Source: Deltaproteobacteria bacterium | GTDB taxonomy: Bacteria; Desulfobacterota; Dissulfuribacteria; Dissulfuribacterales; UBA5754 | DNA length: 43,195 nucleotides | Assembly: GCA_036574075.1 (NCBI GenBank) | Contig: JAINCN010000064.1 | Coordinates: forward strand, 1 to 43,195 | Direction: 5' to 3' | Shown here: positions 25,801-33,174 of the stretch, piece by piece | Position numbering within the stretch: position 1 is the stretch's first letter | Layout: every line of letters starts with the position of its first letter | Translations under genes and position numbers: made by a program | The notes under the pieces: model-generated | The model's database searches: none | What the model saw: the letters and a program-made list of their open reading frames with translations, nothing else | Told to the model about the DNA's origin: nothing

Positions 25801-27017
25801 CCCGCGCCTATGCCAATGCTGGGACCGCCCTTATCCTTTATGGTCTGGGTGTCGTGGAGCACAGGGGGGGGACCGCCGGTGTCATGGCCCTTGCCAACCT
25901 CGTCCTCGCAACCGGACACGTTGGGCGGCCCCATACCGGGATCAATCCCCTCCGAGGCCAGAACAACGTCCAGGGCGCGTGCGACATGGGGACACTGCCC
26001 TATGCGCTTCCGGGATATCAGCACACGGACGACGAAGAAGCGCTCAAACGTTTTGCAATGCTCTGGAACGTCCCGGAGCTGCCGGTCGACCCCGGGCTCA
26101 TGGAACCTCAGATGTACGACGAGGCCTTGCGCGGCAATCTCAGGGGTCTCTATGTGGTCGGCTATGATCCCGCCCAAACGCAAGGAAACATTTCCCACAT
26201 CCATGCCGCATTGAAGGCCCTTGATTTTCTCGTGGTCCAGGATCTCTTTCTCACCGAGACGGCCCGGTATGCCCATGTGGTCCTCCCTGCCGCGTGTTTT
26301 TACGAGAAGGACGGGACCTTTACGAGCGGGGAGAGGCGTATCCGGCGTGTCCACAAGGCGGTCGATCCTCCCTGGGACACAAAGCCTGACTGGGAGATCG
26401 TCTGTCTCATTTCCCAGGCCATGGGATACCCCATGTTCTATGTCCATCCATCCCAGATCATGGACGAGATTTCCCAGGTGACGCCTTCCTACGCTGGGGT
26501 CTCGTACGAGCGTATCGAAGGAGACGGCCTGGTCTGGCCGTGTCCGGCCTCTGATCATCCAGGAACGGCGCTCCTGCATACAGAAAGCTTCCCCATTGGG
26601 AAAGGGCGTTTCGTGCCGGTCTTTCCCGTTTTTGCCGAAGAGGACGCGGATCGGGATTTCCCCTTAACCCTTGTCACAGGGCGGCGTCTTGAACATTACA
26701 ACAATGCATCCATGACCCGCCGCTGCGAGGCCTTTGACAGGATTGCAGGAAAGGAATTCGTGGAGATCCATCCCCAAGATGCAGCAGGTCTCGGGATAGA
26801 AGACGGCTCAAGAGTGGTGGTGGAGTCGAGAAGGGGCAGGGTGAGGGCTACTGCACGGGTCACGGAGAGAAGCAGGCCTGGTTCTGTCTTCATGACCTTT
26901 CATTTCAGCGAGACGCCGGTGAACATCCTGACGAGCCCTGGACTTGACACCAAGACCATGACGCCTGAGTATAAGGTATGCGCCGTTCGGGTTTTACCCG
27001 ACGACGATGCCATATAG
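22896..27017 (+). CDS. fdhA: Formate dehydrogenase fused to an NAD(P)H:FAD module, selenocysteine-containing
   Basis: Mo/W enzyme for CO2/formate interconversion. Read through the TGA at 25359-25361 it has 1373 residues with Sec822 (NNIDNCARV-U-HAPSV, the catalytic motif). Order: NuoG-like [2Fe-2S] domain (C36, C48, C51, C64); a cysteine-rich linker (CKAPCNLTCPGG); a GltD-like FAD/NAD(P) domain with VAVIGGGPAGLSAAYYL (about 195) and VLVVGGGDIAVDAA (about 325); two [4Fe-4S] motifs (CIACTRCERSC about 619, CVSCGACVDAC about 659); and the catalytic part from CTYCGTGC (about 693) to the C-terminal cofactor-binding domain. The flavin domain suggests electrons pass directly from NAD(P)H. GltD-plus-FdhA-like pairs exist as separate subunits in Geobacter SfrAB, whereas here they are one chain. 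It starts 8 nt after acsE. Confidence 0.93.
25373..25391 (+). promoter_or_regulatory. SECIS hairpin of formate dehydrogenase
   Basis: GGTCAGC (25373-25379) pairs with GCTGGCC (25385-25391), one G-T pair, around the loop GGTCT. The loop, the stem and the 11-nt distance from the TGA closely match the well-studied E. coli fdhF element. This is the best supported of the three SECIS sites. Confidence 0.85.
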
Positions 27018-27029
27018 GGGGTCAATCGC

Positions 27030-27449
27030 ATGTCAAACCAGTCTGGAAAGCGTTTTGTTTCCGCCCTTGTCGGGGGATGCTTACTGACCGGCACGATCCT
27101 TCTCGGCGCCTGTGCGCCCACTCAATCCAATTACGAGGGCGCCGTTGGCATCGGCGCTGTGGGAGCTGCTGCCGGGGCGCTCCTCGACAAGGGAAATCCG
27201 TGGAGGGGGGCGGTCATCGGCGGGGCGCTCGGAGCAGCCGCCGGTTCGAGCATGGCCGAGATCTCGAAAAGGGCGGCTTCCGAGGCCCGGACGTATGGGA
27301 AGCCTATCTATTACGAACGGCCTTACAACGGTGGATGGCAGCGTGTCGAGGCCGAACCGCGTTATGGAACTGGGTCTTCCGGCAGGTGTGTAGAGATCAG
27401 GACGTTCGAGAACGGCCGCCTTGTTGACGAACGGCTGAGTTGCGACTGA
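27030..27449 (+). CDS. Glycine-zipper lipoprotein
   Basis: A 139-residue envelope protein. It has a signal peptide with the lipobox LLGAC (C28 would be lipidated) and a glycine-zipper stretch (GAVGIGAVGAAAGALLDK, then GAVIGGALGAAAGSS) that can form a membrane-packed helical hairpin. A basic, Gly/Tyr-containing C-terminal domain ends RCVEIRTFENGRLVDERLSC. Such proteins are small outer-membrane or periplasmic lipoproteins of uncertain function. It lies 12 nt after the formate dehydrogenase but has no functional link to it. Co-transcription may be accidental. Confidence 0.8.
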   Translation: MSNQSGKRFVSALVGGCLLTGTILLGACAPTQSNYEGAVGIGAVGAAAGALLDKGNPWRGAVIGGALGAAAGSSMAEISKRAASEARTYGKPIYYERPYNGGWQRVEAEPRYGTGSSGRCVEIRTFENGRLVDERLSCD

Positions 27450-27465
27450 ATCCCCTTGTTCGTCA

Positions 27466-27610
27466 TCACTTTTTGCATGCCGGGGCTGCTGGGAGCTGGA
27501 TCCAGAACGCAGCGCCAACACCCGGACGCACAGCGATTTCGTCATCAGGCGGGCTTTCCACCCAGATTCGACCCCCGTGTAGCGCAATAATCTCCCGGGC
27601 GATCTCAAGA
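27466..27610 (-). pseudogene. C-terminal remnant of a sensor histidine kinase
   Basis: On the minus strand about 47 codons read LEIAREIIALHGGRIWVES, then PPDD, then GAAFWIQLPAA, and end at a TGA. This is the typical end of a HATPase_c domain (the G2 box and last strands of a histidine kinase). Immediately upstream the frame is closed by a stop, and the neighbouring sequence belongs to the glycogen-synthase-like gene. The rest of the kinase is therefore gone. It marks an old deletion or rearrangement between the lipoprotein and the GT5 gene. The region 27450-27654 holds nothing else that I can support. Confidence 0.75.
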
Positions 27611-27654
27611 AATCAATAGGTTGCGCGAATACATCGAGAGATGTCAAACCGCGT

Positions 27655-29247
27655 GTGAGAGAGAAGCCCGTGTCCGGAAAGATTGCCTCCATATGGTTCG
27701 TCACCCGTGAGTACCGGGGATTGGCAGGTGCCGGCGGGGTAAAGGATGTGAGCCGGGATCTGGCCGAGGCCCTTGCCAGAAAAGGGAGGACGGTTCGAGT
27801 GGTCATGCCCTGTTACGGTTTTCTCGATCCGTCTTCGGCCGGTTTTTCTCCACTCGACATAGGTTTTGACGTGGATATGGATTATGTCCATGAGGAAAGG
27901 CGGGAGCGGGTGGGTTTTTTCTCAAGGACCATGGGAGGCGTACAGGTCGTTCTCGTCGCCTCTGCCCGTTTTTCAGAAAAGATGGACGTCTATACCTATA
28001 CTGAGAGCGAGGAGAAGGCGGATCCTTCACACAGGAAGGGAGAAGGGCATTACGATTATTTTGCCATGAACGTCCTCCTGCAAAAGGCGGCCCTCGGCCT
28101 TTCCCTGTGGGAGGGCCTGCCTCCCGACGTCCTTCATTGTCATGATGGACATGCAGCCTGTCTCGTCCCCATGATGAGGGAACTTGACGGCGTGCGGGTC
28201 TTTTTCCGCCGCACCGGCGCTGTCGTCACGATCCATAACGCCGGACAGGGATATCATCAAGACGTAGCCGACCTCTCCTTTGCCCGCTCCGTGACCGGTC
28301 TTCCCGGAAAGGTCATTCACGGAAATCTCCTCAACGGCTCATTTGATCCCTTACTTGCGGCGAGCGCCTATTGCCCGGTGAACACGGTGAGCGAACGCTA
28401 TGCCTACGAGCTACAGCACACGGACATGGACAGGCTCACCGGCTGGCTTGGCCATGCCCTTCTGGACCGAGGCGTGACCATCTCAGGGATCACCAATGGA
28501 ATCGATTACGTGCTTTACGATCCTTCGAATCCCGAGAAGTCGGGACTTCCAGCCGGATTCGATCCGGCTTCTGGAGATCTCTCCGGCAAGGCCGTGTGCA
28601 GAAAAAGGCTTGGAGAGATCATTCGGGCCGGGGCATTCGAGGGGGTACCGGTTCTGGGGACCCTGGAGGATGACCTGGATCAACCCCTTTTGACGGTCGT
28701 GAGCAGGCTTTCCGAGCAGAAGGGGATCGACATCCTCGTAGATGCCCTGTCCATGCTTTTTCACGAAGGTCTCAGTTTCCAGGCGGTTGTGATGGGGACT
28801 GGCAAAAAGGAGATGGAGGCCAGCCTCGCAGCCCTCGCAAGTGACCCTGATCTTGCAGGGCGCATGGCCTTCATGCCCGGCTACAGCGATTTCTTCGCGC
28901 GTCTTGTCTATGCTGCCGGAGATTTTTTCCTGATATCTTCCCGTTACGAGCCCTGCGGGCTTACCGATTTCATCGCCCAGCTCCACGGAAACCTTCCCAT
29001 CGTCCACGCTACCGGTGGTCTTGTCAAGGTGATCGATGGGGTCACCGGTTTCAGTTATGGCTCCAACCGGCCTGAGGATCTGGCGGAGGCCGTGCGCAGG
29101 GCCGTCTCCATTTATGACGGGCAGAGGGACAGGCTCACTGAAATGGTCGTGAGCGCTGTTCGGAACATTAGGGAAAACTACACATGGGATGTGGTGAGCG
29201 ATCGGTATATGGAGCTTTACGGAGAAGCGCTCGAAAAGGTATCCTGA
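27655..29247 (+). CDS. glgA: Glycogen/starch synthase-like glycosyltransferase (GT5)
   Basis: Adds glucosyl units from ADP- or UDP-glucose to an alpha-1,4-glucan. The 530 residues match the GT5 two-domain form: an N-terminal acceptor domain (GLAGAGGVKDVSRDLAEAL, in place of the usual KVGGLADV; DVLHCHDGHAACLVP), then a Rossmann donor domain (ISGITNGIDYVLYDP, VVSRLSEQKGIDILVDAL, LISSRYEPCGLTDFIA, ATGGLVKVIDGVTGF). The start is a GTG at 27655 or 27670; neither has a strong ribosome site. No other glycogen gene is nearby. Its stop codon lies inside the left end of repeat copy 2, and HPr and enzyme I follow. Confidence 0.87.
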   Translation: MREKPVSGKIASIWFVTREYRGLAGAGGVKDVSRDLAEALARKGRTVRVVMPCYGFLDPSSAGFSPLDIGFDVDMDYVHEERRERVGFFSRTMGGVQVVLVASARFSEKMDVYTYTESEEKADPSHRKGEGHYDYFAMNVLLQKAALGLSLWEGLPPDVLHCHDGHAACLVPMMRELDGVRVFFRRTGAVVTIHNAGQGYHQDVADLSFARSVTGLPGKVIHGNLLNGSFDPLLAASAYCPVNTVSERYAYELQHTDMDRLTGWLGHALLDRGVTISGITNGIDYVLYDPSNPEKSGLPAGFDPASGDLSGKAVCRKRLGEIIRAGAFEGVPVLGTLEDDLDQPLLTVVSRLSEQKGIDILVDALSMLFHEGLSFQAVVMGTGKKEMEASLAALASDPDLAGRMAFMPGYSDFFARLVYAAGDFFLISSRYEPCGLTDFIAQLHGNLPIVHATGGLVKVIDGVTGFSYGSNRPEDLAEAVRRAVSIYDGQRDRLTEMVVSAVRNIRENYTWDVVSDRYMELYGEALEKVS

Positions 29248-29414
29248 ATCCGTAAGATATGCACTCAACCTTTCGATTTCACAGCGTAAGCCTGCGGCCA
29301 GGGTATTTGTGGATGGAGGCGCCCATGGACGGGGCTCGAACGGCAAGTCTGCCCCCATGGACGGGGGCTATTTGCCGCACGGAGCAAATACCCCGGCCGT
29401 AGGCTCACGGATTC
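29246..29414. repeat. Palindromic intergenic repeat, copy 2 (complete)
   Basis: 169 bp from GAATCCGTAAG to CTCACGGATTC. Inner arms also pair: GCCTGCGGCCAGGGTATTTG with CAAATACCCCGGCCGTAGGC. A central hairpin forms from CGGCAAGTCTGCCCCC and GGGGGCTATTTGCCG around ATGGAC. The whole unit can therefore fold into one long multi-stem structure. It overlaps the last bases of the glgA stop codon and ends 5 bp before the HPr start, so it occupies the entire gap between the two genes. Confidence 0.9.
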
Positions 29415-29419
29415 AGGTT

Positions 29420-29695
29420 ATGAAGGCGCAGGCAGACGTGGTGATTCCCAACAGGCTTGGTCTCCATGCGAGGCCTGCCTCCCGGTTTGCGCTTCTCGCA
29501 AGTGAATTCTCTTCCCGGATCTGCCTCCTGAAGCAAGGAGAGATGGCGGACGGCAAGAGCATCCTCGAGATCCTGACCCTTGCATCCCCCAGAGGAACCA
29601 AACTCACCATAAGGGCCGAGGGTCCGGATGCACAGGATGCAGTTGAAAGTCTTGTCGCCCTTGTAAAAAGCGGTTTTGGAGAAATGGACCTTTGA
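29420..29695 (+). CDS. ptsH: Phosphocarrier protein HPr
   Basis: Small phosphorelay protein that takes phosphate from enzyme I. The 91 residues have the active-site motif GLHARPAS with H16 and the regulatory-site motif GKSILEIL with S47, plus the usual ending. The frame is open upstream through repeat copy 2, but the true start is the ATG at 29420. The only ribosome-site-like sequence is CAGG, formed by bases at and just beyond the right end of the repeat. It overlaps ptsI by 4 nt. No sugar-specific EIIBC gene is in the window, so a regulatory PTS is possible. Confidence 0.93.
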   Translation: MKAQADVVIPNRLGLHARPASRFALLASEFSSRICLLKQGEMADGKSILEILTLASPRGTKLTIRAEGPDAQDAVESLVALVKSGFGEMDL

Positions 29696-31476
29696 AGGAA
29701 AAGATCGGCATTCAGAAAAAGATTCAGGGCATAGGGGCCTCTCCTGGCATTGCCGTTGGGCCTGCCTTTGTCTGGGATCCGCGTAAACCCCTCGTCACGA
29801 AGCGTTCTGTCAGGGATGAAGACATTGAACGGGAAAAGGTCCGTTTTCGGGAGGCCGTGGAACGGGCGGAGAGGGAGATCACGGAGATCCTCCAGGATCT
29901 GCCCGATGAACTTCGAGCATACGGAGATGTCTTTCAGTTCCATCGTCTCATGCTCCGGGACCGGATGATCTATGAACAGACCGTTGCCCTCATCGCCCAG
30001 GAAAAGGTCTGTGCCGAATGGGCCTTAGCATGCGCGCTCGACCGGGCCAGGGAACTCTTTCGGAACATCAAGGACCACTACATACGGGAGCGGATCGAGG
30101 ATGTGGAGTTTGCGGTAGAACGGGTCATCAGGATCCTCGAGGGGAATGGCAACGAGGATCCCTTCACGCCGAAAGAGCCTGTCATCATCGTCGCATGCGA
30201 TCTCTCGCCTGAAGACACGATTCGCATGAAGTCGAACAAGATCCTCGCCATTGCGACCGACAAAGGGAGCAGGACGTCACATACGGCGATACTTGCCCGT
30301 TCCATCGGCATCCCGGCGGTCGTTGGGCTCGAGCACGTCTCATCCGCCGTTGAGTCGGGTCAGACGCTTGTGGTAGACGGTATCTGCGGGGTGGTGCATA
30401 TCGCTCCTGACGAACACTTTCTCGAGGTCAGCAGGGCCAAGCAGGCCCGCTTTAATCGACGCCAGCTCCATATCATTCACTCAAGCCATCTCCCTGCCGA
30501 GACCGAGGACGGACATCGAATCAAGATCAAGGCAAACATAGAGCTCATCGACGAGATCCCGGCGGTCATCGCAAACGGGGCTGAGGGCGTCGGTCTTCTC
30601 CGCACGGAATACCTCTATCTTGCCCACAAGGAACTCCCGTCCGAAGATCTACTCTTTCAGACCTATCGCGAGGTGGCAGAGAAGATCGCGCCCTATCCGG
30701 TTACCATCAGGACCCTTGACATCGGCGGCGACAAGTTTACATCCCATGTCCATTTCGCCCCAGAGATCAATCCGGCACTTGGCCTTCGGGCCATCAGGCT
30801 CTCCCTCAAGGAGCCGGAGCTTTTCAAGACGCAGCTTCGGGCCATCTTCCGGGCGAGTGCCTTCGGGGAGGTACGGGTACTTCTGCCCCTTGTGTCCGGC
30901 GTCCAGGAGATCCGGACTGCAAAGGCCCACATAGAGGAGATCAGGAACGGGTTTATGCGGGATGGCGTTCCTTTCGATTCTGACATCAAGGTAGGTGTCA
31001 TGATCGAGGTCCCGTCCGCGGTCTTGATAGCGGATCACCTGGCGCGGGAGGCGGATTTCTTCAGTATCGGGACCAACGACCTCATACAGTATACCCTCGC
31101 CATCGACAGGGTGAACGAACACGTGGCCCACCTCTACAATCCACTCCATCCAGCGGTCATTCGTATGCTCCATCAGACGGTAGAGGCAGCCCACGAGGCA
31201 GGGATCGAGATCTCGGTCTGCGGGGAAATGGCGGGCGAGCCCCTATACGTACCCATTTTTGTGGGCCTTGGGGTGGACGAGCTGAGCATGAATCCGCAGG
31301 CCGTCCCGGAAATCAAGAGACTAATCCGGCGGTGCCGCCAGGATCAGTGCGCCTCATGCGTGAGGGATCTTTTGGGCGCCCCGTCGTCGAAAGACATCCT
31401 GGAGATCCTCGGGGCGTGCATCTCCAACCATCTCCAGGGAGAAGAGGATCTCACGTCCTGGTGTTCCCTCTCCTGA
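29692..31476 (+). CDS. ptsI: Phosphoenolpyruvate--protein phosphotransferase (enzyme I)
   Basis: Transfers phosphate from PEP to HPr. The 594 residues are slightly longer than the usual 570-575. Signatures in order are IQGIGASPGIAVG at the N-terminus, the phosphorylated histidine H197 in GSRTSHTAILARS, GVGLLRTEYLY, the PEP-site region (IRTLDIGGDK, FFSIGTNDLIQYTLAIDR) and the catalytic-cysteine motif ISVCGEMAG. The start is probably the TTG at 29692, overlapping the HPr stop, with GGAG about 10 nt upstream. It forms an HPr-EI operon. Confidence 0.95.
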   Translation: MKEKIGIQKKIQGIGASPGIAVGPAFVWDPRKPLVTKRSVRDEDIEREKVRFREAVERAEREITEILQDLPDELRAYGDVFQFHRLMLRDRMIYEQTVALIAQEKVCAEWALACALDRARELFRNIKDHYIRERIEDVEFAVERVIRILEGNGNEDPFTPKEPVIIVACDLSPEDTIRMKSNKILAIATDKGSRTSHTAILARSIGIPAVVGLEHVSSAVESGQTLVVDGICGVVHIAPDEHFLEVSRAKQARFNRRQLHIIHSSHLPAETEDGHRIKIKANIELIDEIPAVIANGAEGVGLLRTEYLYLAHKELPSEDLLFQTYREVAEKIAPYPVTIRTLDIGGDKFTSHVHFAPEINPALGLRAIRLSLKEPELFKTQLRAIFRASAFGEVRVLLPLVSGVQEIRTAKAHIEEIRNGFMRDGVPFDSDIKVGVMIEVPSAVLIADHLAREADFFSIGTNDLIQYTLAIDRVNEHVAHLYNPLHPAVIRMLHQTVEAAHEAGIEISVCGEMAGEPLYVPIFVGLGVDELSMNPQAVPEIKRLIRRCRQDQCASCVRDLLGAPSSKDILEILGACISNHLQGEEDLTSWCSLS

Positions 31477-31494
31477 GAAACACGCAGTTTTCGA

Positions 31495-32631
31495 GTGGCG
31501 GGCATCTATTTTCATATTCCCTATTGCCGCAGGCGGTGTCCGTACTGTTCCTTCGTTTCCTTTGACGCCCATCACGTCACGCCGTACGAATATCTTTCCG
31601 CCCTTCTGGCCGAGTTGGATACAGTAAGCCGGATCCCCGAGGTCCGTACCATCGATTGGGACACGATCTACTTCGGGGGTGGCACTCCATCTATCTTTCC
31701 GCCCAATTATATAAAGGCCCTCATGGACCGGACGTCCGACCTTTTCCCCGTCCTGAAAAATGGAGCTGAGGTCACCCTCGAGGCGAATCCCGAGTCTATA
31801 GATCTTGAACGTCTCTGTGTGCTTCGTGAGGTCGGCGTGAACCGCATCTCCATCGGGTTCCAATCCCTTGACGACACGGGCCTTGCTGTCCTCGGCAGGA
31901 TTCACTCCGCATTAGAGGCCATTCATGCCTATGAGGCAGCAAGAAGGGCCGGCTTTACCAATATCGGAGTGGACCTCATCTACGGCTGGCCTGGTCAGGG
32001 CCCAAAGACGTGGAGGCGGGAGCTGGAAGAGGTGATCCGGCTCGGGCCGGAGCACATCTCGTGCTATGAACTCACCATAGAGGATGGGACTCCGTTTGCC
32101 CATCTCCTTTCTTGCGGGGAGCTGGGTCTTCCTCAAGAGGAGACGGTCCTCGCCCTCTCGGACCTTGCGGATTCCCTCCTCACTGAGCACGGATACGAGC
32201 ATTACGAGATATCGAACTACGCACGGCCCGGTTTCCGTTCGCGACACAACATGAATTATTGGTCCAATGGCGCGTATCTAGGCCTTGGATGCTCTGCTGT
32301 CTCCTACATACCGCCGCTTAGGCGGAGAAATACGGCCGACCTTGCTTTCTATTGCGATGCCGTCCGCTCTTTCCGGTCAGCCGTCATTTTTGAGGAGGCC
32401 CTGGACAATGAGGCGCGTTTCCGTGAGACGGTCGTCCTTGCCCTCAGGACGCGGGAAGGATTTACGCGCCGGGGTCTTCTCGAACGGTTCGGCATCGACC
32501 CTATGGATTATTATGGAGATGTTATGGATCTTTATCTCCGCAATGGGCTCATTGAAACGGACGGAGACGCAGTATATCTAACGCGACAGGGGAGAAATCT
32601 TGCAAATACCGTCATGGCAGCCTTTGTGTGA
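31495..32631 (+). CDS. hemW: HemW-like radical SAM protein
   Basis: 378 residues of the HemN/HemW family. The radical-SAM cluster motif is C11-x3-C15-x2-C18 (YCRRRCPYCSF), followed by YFGGGTPS, NPESIDLERL, VNRISIGFQSLDD and the HemW-type HNMNYWSNGAYLGLGCSAVSY. HemW proteins are haem chaperones, often misannotated as coproporphyrinogen III dehydrogenase. The extra cysteine after the CxxxCxxC of true HemN is absent (CSF instead), which favours HemW. The start is a GTG at 31495 with a weak ribosome site, 18 nt after ptsI. Confidence 0.87.
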   Translation: MAGIYFHIPYCRRRCPYCSFVSFDAHHVTPYEYLSALLAELDTVSRIPEVRTIDWDTIYFGGGTPSIFPPNYIKALMDRTSDLFPVLKNGAEVTLEANPESIDLERLCVLREVGVNRISIGFQSLDDTGLAVLGRIHSALEAIHAYEAARRAGFTNIGVDLIYGWPGQGPKTWRRELEEVIRLGPEHISCYELTIEDGTPFAHLLSCGELGLPQEETVLALSDLADSLLTEHGYEHYEISNYARPGFRSRHNMNYWSNGAYLGLGCSAVSYIPPLRRRNTADLAFYCDAVRSFRSAVIFEEALDNEARFRETVVLALRTREGFTRRGLLERFGIDPMDYYGDVMDLYLRNGLIETDGDAVYLTRQGRNLANTVMAAFV

Positions 32632-32711
32632 ATCCTTTCTAACGGATGTTCCGGCTCTTCGTCATTTCGTTGGGAGGGATGTTCCGCCAAAAAGGTCTAT
32701 TCATCTGTCGT

Positions 32712-33012
32712 TTAATCTCTTGATTTTCTGAGCTTTTTGCGTCTTTTTGTCAGCTTTTGCCTGGTGGTTACCTGGGTCTTGCGCAGGGGCAGGACGTGGG
32801 GGGGCCGGATGTCTGCAACCGCAAGTAGTCTGCTGCACAGCGCGTTGGGCTGCGGCAGCTTCTGGGTGGCGACCGCTTCCCCTTTGATGTACATGCCCCG
32901 CGCCGATACGAGAACCCTGGACAAGCTCGATCTCGGTGGATTGTTTGAGGACAGTCAGATCGCCCTTGTGCCTGTGAGCAAGCTTGATGGCGGCGATCTC
33001 CTCCTCGGAGCA
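32712..33012 (-). pseudogene. Decayed transposase remnant (possibly IS1634/IS4-like)
   Basis: Two overlapping minus-strand frames give transposase-like pieces. One reads CSEEEIAAIKLAHRHKGDL and on to ELVQGSRIGAG, like a segment near the N-terminus of IS4/IS1634-type transposases. The other ends PLRKTQVTTRQKLTKRRKKL before a stop, like their basic C-terminal tail. The catalytic middle is missing and the pieces are out of frame, so it is a dead, internally deleted copy. The family call is from memory of these end motifs. The rest of the 32632-33174 gap holds a repeat-end fragment and nothing else that I can support. Confidence 0.5.
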
Positions 33013-33118
33013 GCGGGAGAGTTAGTGGCTATAAAAACAGGAGACAAAAGACTCTTTATGTAGTATATCAAGATGATAGCCAATTTGAGCGCCGGAACAT
33101 CCGTTGAGAGAGGTCGCC

Positions 33119-33131
33119 GGCTCACGGATTC
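33119..33131. repeat. Possible end fragment of the palindromic repeat
   Basis: GGCTCACGGATTC at 33119-33131 matches the last 13 bp of repeat copy 2 exactly. Nothing else of the element is present on either side. It may be a relic left after deletion, next to the transposase remnant. With only 13 bp, chance is possible but unlikely. Confidence 0.45.
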
Positions 33132-33174
33132 GGGGTGTTGTCTGACGCCCCGGTAAAGTGTATAAAAAAGATTC

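Noticed and set aside
29309-29419. An N-terminal extension of HPr through repeat copy 2
   Set aside because: HPr proteins begin a few residues before the GLHARPAS motif. The extra 37 codons are purely repeat sequence.
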